Assembly: GCA_027596075.1 (NCBI GenBank)
Contig: JADGJC010000089.1
Span: forward strand, 62,564-126,563
Direction: 5' to 3'
Source: Rhizophlyctis rosea
Taxonomy: Eukaryota > Chytridiomycota > Chytridiomycetes > Rhizophlyctidales > Rhizophlyctidaceae
DNA length: 64,000 nt
The notes under the pieces were generated by a model. It made no database searches. It was not told the DNA's origin and was given only the letters and a program-made list of their open reading frames with translations. Positions 16,504 to 27,720 of this stretch are shown in pieces. Position numbers and translations under genes: made by a program. The stretch's first letter is position 1. Each line of letters begins with the position of its first letter.

Positions 16504-19500
16504 ATGAGCGACGCATCCCACGTCAGCGCAATACTGGACACCTTCTTTTCAGCGCAAAATCATGCTCAAACTCTCATCGATGCCACCGCCCGCAATGCCC
16601 TCGTAAAGGACCAGTTCGGTTATCTCTTCGTGGCAGGAACGCAGAGTTATGGGAAGTCGTCCCTGATTCAAATGCTTACGGGTATTCCTAATTTGTCGGG
16701 AAAAGATACCACCACGGTTGCACCCGTTTGGCTGCACAGCTTGAGAGTACCAGCTGGAGACCCACGAGATGGCCAGGCAACGTCGGTATTTTGACAGCAT
16801 ATAAGTTAGCGATTCATACAATGGCTTATGTTTCTTCACAGCGTATATGTTCGGGATTTGCAAACTAAGCAAGACGGCCAAATATTCGAAATACCGAAAG
16901 ACCAGATACCTACTGTGTTAGCGCAAGTGATGACCGGTCTGCAATTGGGAGGTGATAAGGAGATTATTGTCAAGGTACTGGGTGACAGTGACATTACCGG
17001 GCACGTTCCACCGACTCAATCCGTGCTCCATATGGTAGGCATATGGTTGCGATGCGCACAACCTTGTGGTGAGTATGGTCAAGTCCCGAAGATTACGCCA
17101 AGGAACTTCAAATAACTAAGTTATTGATACAGATTCTTGACATGGTCGGTTTCATGATGAACGAAAGATCGAATGACGGAGCAAAGGAGAAGATTGAGAA
17201 GACTTTCGAGAAATATCTTCAACAATACCCCCGAGCAACCGTTATCTTGCTTCATGTAAGTCACGAGTGACTGCAATCCGCTCCGAATAATTTAAATAAT
17301 TAATAAGCATGTTCATTTTCTTAGAAAGCTACAGAAGAACTTTCAAACAACGGCGGCATGCAGATCTTCAAGAACGTTCGCAACAAGCTTCGGCAAACTG
17401 ATTTACGCGCATTGGACAGCGTGTTCATTTTCAACACATACACATCTATGGTACTCGCTGGTGGCGAAGCGGATAAGGCCAATCGATTATATCAGATGAT
17501 GCAAAAAGGCTATCCAGAGGAACGCATTCCAGCAGATCACATCTTTGCGGTAAGGCCTATCCTCCCTTCCATATAGCCGCGAGGCTGATGTCAGCATAGG
17601 GAGATGTACCCACAGTGGTGGAGGATACGATGGGCACACTGCGTCGCTTGACGGAGGAAGAGACATTGCAGAGGGAAGCGGAAGCCCTGGAAAACTTGCT
17701 CAGACACAAACCAGGCTTTGAAAACTTCCTTGCCCGCCTGGGAATGAATAGGTAAGATTGTTTGACCTTTGTCTGCACACCGTACTGGCTAACACACATT
17801 GCTCATCCACGACAGTTTCCGTAGCACTATTCGTGCACTCCAATTCCAACAGATTCAAGCCGCTTTACTCCAGTCCGCATCATCAGCCAGAATACAAAAA
17901 TCCCGCTTACAAGGAAAGCTCAAGGGAATGCCCCCGCTTATCACTCAGGATACCGTCCGCGGGGAGTTTCAGCAATTGCTCAGCGGATTCGTCAAACTGG
18001 CGGCAGAAGAGACGGATCTCATTGGTGCCACGCAGGACTGGCACAAACCCATTGAAAAGGAGATTCTGCATGAAGCGGTAATGGCGATAAAGTCCGGCTT
18101 TGTGCAGTTGACAGTTTAATAAGTGAGGTACCACAGGTTGTTTCGGAATTGAAAGTCTTTTGCGCTGCACTCATTGGCGGGACATCGCAGGGAGGTACCA
18201 ATCATTCCCCTTATGTGCCAACCTTCATCGACGAGGACGTCGTGAGTAACTTGAGGTAATCATGTCGTCAAGGACTTTGTCAGAGCATGTCATCTGACTA
18301 TCCGCATCAGTGCTTTCCTTGCTACTCAGGCGAACAAACTTGGCAAACAAGAGCCTCCAATGGCACCATTTTGGTTCAAGGACTTGAATCTCATCCAAGG
18401 GATTGCAGAAGCGCAACTAAAGGCCATGGCCGATCGGTACTCGGCGCGGTTCAGCATCCTTGTTGACAGAGAGTTCGGCGAATATCCTGCTTTAGCCAAA
18501 GGTTTGCAAGGACATCTAGCACAAACCATAAACAGTCGTTTAGAAACAGCAATGGGCATCACCAGTGAATGGGTGATACAGCCCTTGAGGGTATGTACTT
18601 CGTCATACTTCTCAACATAGACCAAATGCGAAGGACTTCTCATTTATCCAAAAACAGTACGACCTTACAATGCCGCACGCGTCATGGGGCAACAAAACCA
18701 ACATCGAAGCTATTGTCTCCGAAGTAAAAGCGGAGCTTCGCGTTGTAAGCTTGAACGCCGCTCCTCTTTTGCCAGCAGCAGCCGCGGCCGTTGCAAACAG
18801 TATCCCAGCGATGTCACCTATGGGAGGAGTGGCAGCAGCCATTGCGGCAAATGCATTGAACGCGGCAGCTCAAAGCACTGCTTCTTCGGCTGGTGTCAAC
18901 GATGACAACTCCAACATCTCTAACCTACCCATCGCGTCCCTTCGGAAGCTGTTCTCAGGCCAGCGGGTGCAGCAGCTGAAGATCAGCGACCGTGAGTATG
19001 ATTTCTTTCTGAAGGTACGTGACTGGAATTCACGAGAGCACACCCCATTGTTTGAAAAAAATTAAAGAACTCTCATAAATCAGCTTACCGTCTATTTCGC
19101 AAACTACATCATCCCCGCCATCATCAATGGCGTCCGCGCCGTCGCTATCCGCTGTTTCTTTGACTTCACCACGGCTGATGGAGGAACCAAAGCTGAGCGC
19201 CGGGCCCCACTTTCAAATGGCCAATCCTTCCCGCCCTTCCCTCTCTGGAGCTACCTCAACAGCGTGTACAACAATCGCCAGCTGCTGAATTTCATGACAT
19301 CCGCAGGGAGCGTCGCAAGGGAGAAGCAGCGGCAGGAGTTGCAGCAGGATATCGATGTATTGGGTAAACTTATTGGAGAGATAGAAGGCAAGGAAGCCAG
19401 CGAGGTAGATGATGCGGATATTGATGCAGATGGAGGTGGCTCCATCAGTTCAGGAGATGACTCGGTCGGGAGTGGGACTGTTTTGGTTGGATCCGCATAG
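16504..19500 (+). CDS. Divergent dynamin-superfamily large GTPase
   Basis: Spliced into nine exons: 16504-16781 (donor uncertain by 3 nt), 16842-17034, 17133-17255, 17325-17549, 17600-17751, 17816-18077, 18137-18241, 18330-18590, then 18658-19014 and 19084-19500 as the last two coding blocks (ten in total). Walker A is GTQSYGKSS near residue 45, in the Gln-Ser-x-Gly-Lys-Ser-Ser form of dynamins. A switch-I-like Thr run follows (KDTTTVAP). DMVG could serve as the G3 DxxG motif. The G4 site is degenerate (HKATEE instead of TKxD). The C-terminal half is helical, stalk/GED-like, with an Ala-rich insert near 18.77-18.87 kb and an acidic tail. Dynamins self-assemble on membranes and remodel them. 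No PH domain or proline-rich tail is visible. The gene is head to head with the giant GTPase gene. An Mx/DRP-like role is possible; the exact subfamily is not clear. Confidence 0.75.
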
Positions 19501-19726
19501 CGTTATTTTACCAATTATTTGTATATGAACGTAGAATAAGACTTTTGTCAATAGACACATGTTGAAAGACATTTTTCTTCACGGTGGTGAAACTGTTCTA
19601 TTGTCTTCATCACGTGAAAAGTGTCTTCCATTTCAGACAGAGTGCAATGAAAAGGCTTCGTACTCTTTTTATAAATAGCAATCCGCGCCATATTTGTGTA
19701 CTTACAGGCTCGAGCAAACTGAGCAA

Positions 19727-20668
19727 TCACAACCTCTGAGGCTTCAAAAGGCCCTTCCTCTCCACATCCTCCACCAACTCCGGCCACCACCTCCCCAAAC
19801 ACCTCTCCGTAAACTCCACTAAATTCCTCCTCTCCACCACCACCCTCCTAAACTCCACCGCCAACTCCTTAATAACCAGCACATTATACAACAACCCAAA
19901 CACCACACGATCAACACTGCTCGGTTCCTCCCCCAACATAAACACATTCCCGCCCAAAATTACAGAAAGCGCATCAATATCCTGCGTCCAAAACTGTAAG
20001 AGCTCCTCCCGGGTGTGTCGGCCCGTACCTTGCAAGTAAAGACTTTTGAGGAAGATGCCTTGAGCGTAGGAGGCGATGAGGGGTTGGAGTGGGTATGGGA
20101 TTGTGCCAAAGAATGCCTTCCGAGCATACGTATTGAATTCTTCACCCCAGCGGAGACGGAGTTGGATCCAGTAGAGTTTATCTTCCACTAACGCTTTTAT
20201 GGCTGTTGCGGTGGCTTTTTGGGTTGCAGTGAGCGTCAGATCGGGATTGAGTAGTGTGGTAAGGTTATGGGATGTTAGGTAGGATATGATTATGGAGCTA
20301 TCGCCAACGACTGTATCGTTGTAACTTATGAAGGGCATTTTGCGTTTTGGTGGGTGGGAGTTACTTGTTATGAGTGCTTTTTCGTACGGGGTTTGGGTAA
20401 GGCGGAGGTATGATTCCAGTTTAAGGACGAAGAGGGAGGCAGAGGGAAGGGCGTGGGATGGGTCGTCGCCTGCATGGTGGAGGATGATTATGTCTTTAGG
20501 GAATTTGGACGTATTGAGGGTTGATTTTTTGGGGCCCAGGTCTTGCGGTTTGGGACGGAGGAGGGTTATAGCGGCGGTTACGAGGGCAGTCGTGGAGGTT
20601 AGGACGAGGACCCCTTTGCGGGAGGTGAACAAGGTGAAGACCGGATCTATATCGAATTTGGAAAACAT
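19727..20668 (-). CDS. FAXC/metaxin-like GST-fold protein with N-terminal membrane anchor
   Basis: Single-exon gene of 313 residues. A hydrophobic segment at about residues 20-37 (GVLVLTSTTALVTAAITLL) is a probable membrane anchor. A thioredoxin/GST-like N-terminal fold follows, with KDIIILHHAGDDP, LESYLRLTQTPYE and KMPFISYNDTVVGDSS; the last has the Pro and Asp-Ser of a GST glutathione site. A helical GST C-terminal domain follows (LYWIQLRLRWGEEFN, then LGEEPSSVDRVVFGLLY). This layout is that of failed axon connections (FAXC) and metaxin/Sam37 proteins, which often sit on organelle membranes. Enzyme activity is unproven. A degenerate second copy of its 5' end lies about 5 kb away at 25.70-25.98 kb. 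Confidence 0.7.
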   Translation of the reverse strand: MFSKFDIDPVFTLFTSRKGVLVLTSTTALVTAAITLLRPKPQDLGPKKSTLNTSKFPKDIIILHHAGDDPSHALPSASLFVLKLESYLRLTQTPYEKALITSNSHPPKRKMPFISYNDTVVGDSSIIISYLTSHNLTTLLNPDLTLTATQKATATAIKALVEDKLYWIQLRLRWGEEFNTYARKAFFGTIPYPLQPLIASYAQGIFLKSLYLQGTGRHTREELLQFWTQDIDALSVILGGNVFMLGEEPSSVDRVVFGLLYNVLVIKELAVEFRRVVVERRNLVEFTERCLGRWWPELVEDVERKGLLKPQRL

Positions 20669-22150
20669 TGCGGCGGGAAATGCTGATGGAGGGAACTACT
20701 ACGTCGAACTTCCTGCAGAAGTGGGTGACTGTGCAACGGTTGGTAATTTTTCAACGTCGAAATGCTGCGAGATGGGGGAAAGGAAGGGGGAAGAATGGAG
20801 GGAACCTTTCGCAGTCGGGCCAGGGGCCCAGGACATGTTGAAGCCCCAAATAAAGTTTACAAACGACTGTGCCACCATTTTGGGCGACCACCAAACACCA
20901 TCCCCATACTCTACTTACATTCGTCACTCGCCTATTCACTTGCTTCATATAAAAAAATAAAGACCACCAAAGAGTCATTTGACAGATGTTGCTTTGTATT
21001 AGTCAAACGGTTCTATAACATTTCAAGAGCGTATGCTGAGAAGCAAACATAGCGGCGCAAAGATGATCGATTCTTTGGACCCTTTTAGCAATGGTATATC
21101 TTTTTTGCAGTGGCTCTTGTCATTACCACTTGTCATCCAACAGATGTTGAAAAGCATTCATCGGATGATACAAGAGCGCTTTTCTGATAATTTTTTACAA
21201 AACATGGTGCTTCGTGGTGGAACGAAGAAGTCGAATACACAACATCGTCCTGGAGATAAGAACTTCTGTTTTGACTACATTTGGCCAACAAAAGCACGGA
21301 GTGGTGAGATGCACTGCAAGCTGTCAAAAGTGGGTTAAATATATGGAAGTATAACTGAACTATGGCACATCGACAAACCCATAGAAAGTGGCCATGGGAA
21401 AGAGTCCCTCTTCCCCACCAGGTCGCCGTTGGACTGCAGGGGGATGGAACTCTCGCTTGTAACGGCTCAGTAGCCTCAAGAAGACTGCTTTGAACGGAAG
21501 ACATGGAAACAGAATGCTTGTAATAGGCGATATTTGACTTCCAAAATGGAAAGGATGGGCATCTGTGCGATCCTGATGAAAACTAGCTAAAACTCAGCAG
21601 TCCACAAAAGAAGAAATAGTCGTTTGATGAGGATTCAGTCATCGAGAGCAACTTCCAAAGTGCAATTTTCAATGGGCAGGAAGTTCAGAATTTTGAATCC
21701 TTCTAACATTTAGCTAGGTTGACCTGTCAAATCAGCCAATCTCAAGTGGACAGACAGACTGCCTCAACACATCTATTATCAAACGTTGTTGCCCGGCGAC
21801 TGGTTGGTTTTATCTGATGTCTCCAGCCTACAATGAGTACTTTATCCAATACGAGAATCCAATATACGACCAATAAGGTGCAGTGCGTAGTACACTTAGC
21901 ATAGCCTGTGACGCGAGGGTCTTCGAGGGGAGAACTGAGAGGCACAGTCGGTGGCTTGTTCACATTGCTGACACATCTGTGTCACAGCGGTTGGGCAATC
22001 CATCATCAGGAAGGTTAAGCTGCGTTCATCCCACTCCTTTCCCAGCTTCTTTCCTTCCCCAACCATTTTCGAACCATTTTCATCGAGAGCATGGTGCATC
22101 TTCCCTCGAACATTTCCTCAACCTTCACGCTCAAGACGCCTCAGCCATCT
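20530..22150. repeat. Segmental duplication, copy A (intact)
   Basis: The first part of the FAXC-like gene plus about 1.5 kb of its upstream DNA resembles 25.70-27.2 kb in the same order and orientation. Matching islands include the gene start, AAGCATTCATC-containing DNA near 21,150 (partner near 26,210), the string near 21,660 (partner near 26,510), and a GAGGCACAG...GTGGCTTG block near 21,935 (partner near 26,720). The limits are approximate because only islands could be aligned by eye. Confidence 0.6.
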
Positions 22151-24022
22151 ATCGATCCATCCATCCATCAAGTTTCTCCGTGAAGCACGTACCGCCCATC
22201 ACTCACCGGTATCGTCAAGTTTAAGACTCGGTCAAGTTGAGTGGCCAAAGGCAATCACTGCCAGCACCACCCACATGTGGAGAGTTAACAAAGCTAAGTA
22301 TTGTGTGCCTTTTTGCCTCGGGTCTTGCTCGCGCACGTGCATCACGTCCCCTGGAGCTCTGTGGTGAAGGGTCTAGCATGATGGCGATTTCGGTGAAAGT
22401 ATGCAGTGGTGGTATGAGGGCACGCAATATGGTGCGTGTCTGCTGCCTTTCGTCAGACGATTGCTGGAAGTGATTAGGCGTGATGTTACGTGTGGTGATG
22501 GCGATTTCGGTGAAAGTATGCAGTGGTCGTATGAGGACATACAATGTGGTGTATGTCTGCTGCCTGTCGTCGGAGGATTATTCCGCCCAAGTTGATATCG
22601 TGTGATTGTTGGGTTCCCTGCTCGTTACAGTGAATTGGTACTGAACTCATATCTCCCTGGCAGTGCATGCGGACCCAAGTGATACCCGAAAGGTAAGAAC
22701 TTCCCATATTTTTTCATTTCGAATGCACATGCTAACACTTGGGAACGGGCAACTTCAACGTCGTCCGTTCCCACGCTCCCCGCTTAGAATACCACCGCGC
22801 TATGTTCAAGGGTCCAAGTAGGCACATGTGTTCTCCGTCCATTGCACTAGGTCAGTTGGTCCGGTCCCTGGCATGCTTCGCGCTGCCATTGTACTGTCCC
22901 GGGGCCGACCGCTGTCGGACAATAATCCACACTCTATTGCGGGAGAGGCCCTTGTTTCACTTCGGGTGGCAAGTAGGTGACCGCGACAAGGGGTAGTAGT
23001 CAACAACACCGGTTGGCTAGAAGGAGGTGTGCGTCCAAAAGAAGAAAATATGACCGGCATACGCGCGAATGCTACGCGCACTTCGATTCTACCCGACCCT
23101 GGGGGACCGCCTGGGGACAGTCTGGCTGGAGGCTGTAATGTCGCCATGGCCTTGTGATCGTGAGGGTGGCAAGCCCCTATAAAAGACAGAACCAAACCTT
23201 TCCGCCTTCGAAGTTCAAAAGTAGAAGTAGCACGTGTTGCGTCATTGTGTAGTACTATAGCATCCAATGTGTTTTCAATATCATGAACTTCAAAGCTTCA
23301 ATTGATTGCATGAGTGTGCTACCTCTATGCGATACGTGACTAAGAAGTCCAAGCTAACCAGAAAACTTTGGCGTTTTGCAGGAGGTCCCTAATGTCAGCT
23401 GGGCGGGATCAGTAAAGATGGAGCGTGTTGGTGGCTTCTTGGGTTTGGGCGAGGCAATGGTTTCGGATTATAGTGGAAAGAGATTGGACATGGCAGGGTT
23501 AGTGAAGTCGGAGTAAAATAGTATTGCGTGGAGGCATTGGGTGAGGGGAGAGGTATATATGAGGGTGGAAGATCCGGGTTGGAAACAGCGGATGAGGGGT
23601 ACGGATATCGATTGTGGAAGTGTGTTACAGGTGACTGTGTGCTGTGGAAGGAGAGGAGGGTGGTTGTGCGGGAGGATGGGGATAAGGAGACCATGTATGA
23701 ATATTGTGTTCAAACATGCAACTTTCTGAGCGGTTTCTTTTATCATTGCGAAGCCGAATTGGCATGAATACAGAAAATTCATTCAAGTTGTTCTTTCATG
23801 CCGCTAAGTTTGATGGTGCGAATTTTGTTTTGATACGGAAACACTGGTAGCAATAGTACTCGTCACATCTTTAAACAATTAAAAGCAGGTACAGTGTGTG
23901 GAAGATCGATTTTGCAATTGGTTGTTTTACAACTATTCGAAAATGCCCTCAAAATTGCGCTACAGTATTCCCTCCGCGCTTCACATGCAACACCACGATT
24001 CCACCCTGCTGGCCCCCCGCCA
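20669..24022. other. Long gene-poor interval
   Basis: About 3.35 kb between the start of the FAXC-like gene and the stop of the ankyrin gene. It holds copy A of the segmental duplication, a 117-bp tandem repeat, and scattered short open frames that lack domains and introns. Nothing here convinces me as a gene, though a small or non-coding transcript cannot be excluded. Confidence 0.5.
22381..22614. repeat. Two-copy tandem repeat, period 117 bp
   Basis: A unit beginning ATGGCGATTTCGGTGAAAGT at 22381 recurs at 22498. The first 85 bases of the two copies are near-identical and the rest is weaker. No terminal inverted repeats or target duplication are seen. Confidence 0.8.
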
Positions 24023-25279
24023 CTACTGCATGACTTTCACCGCATTACTCCCTTCATAAAATTCCCTATACTCCTGCACATCCCGGTAACTAATCCCATT
24101 CTTCTCAAAGAACTCCAAGAAAAACCTCACAAGCTTCTTACGCTTGTGCTTCCTTGCAGTTGTCATAGCCGCCACAATAACACACCCGTGATGATTGCCT
24201 CCCATCGCTCTCCCGTTCAAACCCAACGATGCTTTGTATCCCTTCTCATCCGCAGCAAACAATACTTTGACACAATCCAAGCGATTGTTCTGAACGGCCG
24301 CCATCAACGCTTGGTCGTTGTTGAAGTGCACGTCCGCTACGGTGAACAAGGTTTCGACGACGCCGATTCTGTTGGTCGGGTCCGTGCGATCCGTGGACCA
24401 TATCGCGCTTATGAGAGCATGGTTGCAGGCGTTTTGGGATGGGTTGCTCTTCAGCAGCGTTTTAAAGATGTTGTGGTGACCCTGCATGGCTGCGATGGCG
24501 AGTGCATTGTACTCGGGATGATCTATGACTCTAGCCCCCGCCCCCAGCAATAGTTCTGTGATGGCGACGCGGTTGTGTCGAGCTGCGACGCGGAGGGATT
24601 CGTCGGACAGAGCACATGGATTAGCTCCCGCTCTAAGCAAAGCTTTGACTGATGTTTTGGAAGTTTTAGCCGCGCGGATGAGGGATTTGTCTTTGATGGA
24701 TTGGGGGTAATCGTACATCTCCAACATGCTGACCAACATTTTGGAACAACCCATCGTTGAAACGGAGACGAGGGCTTTATTGAGTGCCGGACGGTTCGGA
24801 TTGGCTCGCAACAGTAGTTTGACGATGGCGATACGGCGTTTCCTGACCGCAAGAATGAATGCCTGATCCTTTGTGTTGCTGGTCTGCCCTCCCAGCACGA
24901 ACTTCGCAACCTCTACACTATTCGCTTCAACAGCCCTAACTAGAGTTTCTTCATGCATGGTTGCATCGATATCCCACAGAAAGGCCTCCAAAATGGGGAC
25001 GTGTTCCTTCTCATAACGGTCAGAACAGCGCTCAACTGCCCAGTTCCAACATTGCTCTACACCGTGATTGAAAGCTACCGCGCCTGCTTCAGCCCACGCT
25101 ACGTCGCTCCTGGTAATGAGGGTTGTGGTGGATTTGTTCATGCGGCGGAGGAAGCCGCTGGCTGGTCCGGAAGTTCTGGCGACAAGGCGGAGGAGCTCAG
25201 GTGGAAAGTGCGAAGGGAAGGACTGGAGCGGTTGTTCGAGGATTTGAGGGCGGTTAGCCAGAGGAGCTATTGTACCCAT
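24023..25279 (-). CDS. Ankyrin-repeat protein with F-box-like N-terminus
   Basis: Single exon, 418 residues. A short N-terminal block (HFPPELLRLVART, about residues 24-36) resembles the Leu-Pro-x-Glu-Leu core of an F-box, though a full F-box is not clear. From about residue 105 onward there are roughly eight ankyrin-like repeats of about 30 residues, with motifs such as TLVRAVEANSVEVAKFVL, LRVAARHNRVAITELLLGAG and LAIAAMQGHHNIFKTLL. These repeats bind protein partners, so an adaptor role, possibly in ubiquitin ligase complexes, is inference. The C-terminus is a basic helix. Such single-exon ankyrin genes are often expanded and variable in zoosporic fungi. The partner is unknown. Confidence 0.75.
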   Translation of the reverse strand: MGTIAPLANRPQILEQPLQSFPSHFPPELLRLVARTSGPASGFLRRMNKSTTTLITRSDVAWAEAGAVAFNHGVEQCWNWAVERCSDRYEKEHVPILEAFLWDIDATMHEETLVRAVEANSVEVAKFVLGGQTSNTKDQAFILAVRKRRIAIVKLLLRANPNRPALNKALVSVSTMGCSKMLVSMLEMYDYPQSIKDKSLIRAAKTSKTSVKALLRAGANPCALSDESLRVAARHNRVAITELLLGAGARVIDHPEYNALAIAAMQGHHNIFKTLLKSNPSQNACNHALISAIWSTDRTDPTNRIGVVETLFTVADVHFNNDQALMAAVQNNRLDCVKVLFAADEKGYKASLGLNGRAMGGNHHGCVIVAAMTTARKHKRKKLVRFFLEFFEKNGISYRDVQEYREFYEGSNAVKVMQ

Positions 25280-25699
25280 CGTTGTTTAGTCGCAAAGTCT
25301 GTGCATGACATTGTTATGGCTTGCTGTTTTGCGCTGTGAGAAACGTTCCTTACCTTCGTCAATCTTTACCAGCTTCTTGCACTGTGACGGCCGCAGACGT
25401 TGTAGCGACTTGTTGGTTGCCGTCGAAGAACGGCTATTTCGACTTCCTCCTAAAAATCGGTGAGAGTTAGGGGTTTAAATTTGGCAGCTGGAGCCGATGA
25501 ATGGGATATCGCCATTGCAAGTTTGGTGTGGATCCTGTGAGAATCGATTGGAGGTTGACAATGTTTCACGGATGGAGGTTTTGCCCGAGAGTTTTACCCA
25601 TTGCTCCTGAGGATGTGAAACATGGGCACACACTTACTGCAACTCGGAACAAAACACTAAATCACGTGGGCAAAAAAAGCTCAAGAGAATTATCTGTAT
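25280..25699. other. Intergenic, upstream of the ankyrin gene
   Basis: About 420 bp before the FAXC relic. It should hold the ankyrin gene promoter and leader. No gene is seen. Confidence 0.5.
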
Positions 25700-25978
25700 T
25701 CATTTTCTACATACGCCCGACACCCAAAGCATAAACAAATCACATTTACATCCCACCCCAACAAACAACTGGGTTGTCCAACTTTGCATGGTGGAGAAGC
25801 TTTTGTCTTCAAAAACCTTGGAGGTGTTGAGTGTTGATTCTTTGGGACAAAAGGCCAGGGTTTCGGTGAGAAGGGTTATGATGGTGCTGAGGAGGGCGGT
25901 CGTATAGGCGTGGGCGTGCATCTCGTTGCGGCGAGGCAGGTGGAGACTGTATCTACATCGATTTTCGCAAGCAGTCCC
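25700..25978 (-). pseudogene. Decayed 5' fragment of a FAXC-like gene
   Basis: Read on the minus strand, this region encodes TTALLSTIITLL and then PKESTLNTSK, closely matching TTALVTAAITLL and PKKSTLNTSK of the intact gene at 19727-20668. Nucleotide similarity extends upstream over the first codons (AAATCGATGTAGAT against the intact AAATTCGATATAGAT) and downstream to the CTCCACCATGCA string. The original ATG is lost, there is at least one frame change between the start and the hydrophobic segment, and the homology stops after about 60 codons. It is a truncated, non-functional duplicate. Confidence 0.75.
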
Positions 25979-26966
25979 GGTGAATTCCGATGGATGGATT
26001 CAGATCACTCAACATTCGTGTAATTTCAGCAAGAGTATCAAGCGCTAGTAACTCCAGCACCCAATGGTGCAAAATGAGGGGAAGGGGAAAGGCCAGGAGG
26101 AAGGTCGCCATCAACCGTGCCACAGGTTCGCGCAACCACACACCGCAAAAACTCGACATTCAACACCGTGCTTTGTCTTCAACAGTTCTCATCAAACAAA
26201 TGCTGACAAGCATTCATCAAACAATCAAGACTGCACTCTTCAATGCTATCACAGAATGTATACAGCGTTGCATCAAAACAAAAGATCGGCCATACACAAT
26301 GCTATGCAGGAAAGTAGTCACGCCAATCCATCTGAACCCACCTTAACATCAATTTCGCCTGCATTCTGAACCCGTCCATAACAATATCAAGCACTCTTGG
26401 TTTTTTGACTGCCCATCGGAGGGGAGGACAAATATCGGATGTAAATTTATCGGTTCACAAGGATAAACAAATGATGCATCAAAATGATGCAGATATTTGT
26501 CTAGTAAAGTGCGATTCTCAATGGACAAGACGTTACAAGAGTGTCAACCTGTGCAAGTGTCCAGCACGACCATTAGGAACTATGAGACGGTGCAGAGCTT
26601 AGGAGCTGGCGAACTTGGCGATTGAAGCAAAGGGCCGCGAAATTGTCTTCATGCCAGGGTCCTTGTTGATTGCTGCTTGTTGATGGGTGGGTCAGTGACT
26701 CGGTGGGAAGAGAGATAAGAGGCACAGATAGTGGCTTGTGCTGACACAATGTGTGTCACATAGTTGGCCAATTCGCGCATTCCGTGGGCAATATCAGACC
26801 ACCACCACCCTCACTGCTCAGTCGTTTCCCCCTTCTTTCCTTTCCCAACATTTTTCACAACGCTCCATGCTCCATCTGTCCATGAGAACCCATTCTCTCC
26901 CTCACGCATTGACCCTTCGGCATCCAAACATTCTCATTCTCGCTGACCCCAAGACTGCTCCCTCAC

Positions 26967-27140
26967 ATGCACACACTCCATCAGCAACACCGGCCATCAC
27001 CGATCCATCGCACCACCATTCCCTCCTCATACACATATTATCAGCAACGCCATCGTTACCATCACCTTCACACATACATATTATCAGCAACGCCGCCACC
27101 ACCTTCACACATACATATTATCAGCAACACCACCACCACC
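26967..27140. repeat. Short minisatellite within duplication copy B
   Basis: The string CATATTATCAGCAAC recurs at about 27,034, 27,077 and 27,114, embedded in units of 37-43 bp rich in CCA and CAC. A weaker fourth unit lies near 26,980. Copy A has no such array. Confidence 0.7.
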
Positions 27141-27200
27141 GCCACTTCCTCTCTTCCGCTTTCGGCAATCTGCTGGCAGTCCGACACGTGGTCACCAGCA

Positions 27201-27720
27201 TCGTTCAGGTAAACAGCTAAAGATCCCGAGGGTACAGTACGGCACGTGTGACCGCCAACGAGACAGGTGTCAACAAGGTCTGGTTTGGGAACAACTCATT
27301 GGTCTTTTTGTGCCTTGAGCCCCTCCTGAAACGGCTGTGGCATAGTTCCGAATGCGGAGTAAGGGGACCTAAGCTTCTCGAAGCTGGCCTGCGCTCAATG
27401 GTGGTTGTCTGTCAACTGTATCCTCGGTTCCATTTTTCCTTTGGCGGATGATCTAGTTCTATTTTGTGCTATCACTTTTCTCCCTTTCACAGCTTACAGG
27501 TTGGGGCCCTAATGTCGCCATATGGTGCACTTTATCTGCAACATATGCGTGTCACAAGCCACTAAGACAGAGTGGGGCTCCTTCTTATGTGCTACCACTT
27601 GGAACGAGACATTTGTTCGCAATATTCATGTGCAAGCCCAAATGACCTCCCTCTATTCCCTCTCTACACACACACGGCACCAAAAACCCAAATAAATTAC
27701 AATTCCGTAACCAACAAACT
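27201..27720. other. Intergenic, no gene seen
   Basis: About 520 bp between the end of the recognisable duplication and the stop of the M28 peptidase gene. It has short open frames only. Confidence 0.5.

Larger units (their letters stand above)
25700..27200. repeat. Segmental duplication, copy B (degenerate)
   Basis: Partner of the block at about 20.53-22.15 kb, in the same orientation, with diverged islands separated by indels. It contains the FAXC relic and the matching upstream islands near 26,065, 26,210, 26,510, 26,720 and 26,820. The divergence suggests an old duplication in which copy B decayed. Confidence 0.6.

Noticed and set aside
23528..23767. Plus-strand frame of 79 residues in the gene-poor interval
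   Set aside because: No homology, no splice partners and no conserved match in the duplicated block. It is most likely chance.
27030..27140. CRISPR-like short repeats
   Set aside because: Spacing is short and irregular (37 and 43 bp), the units are degenerate CCA-rich DNA, and the context is eukaryotic. It is a minisatellite.
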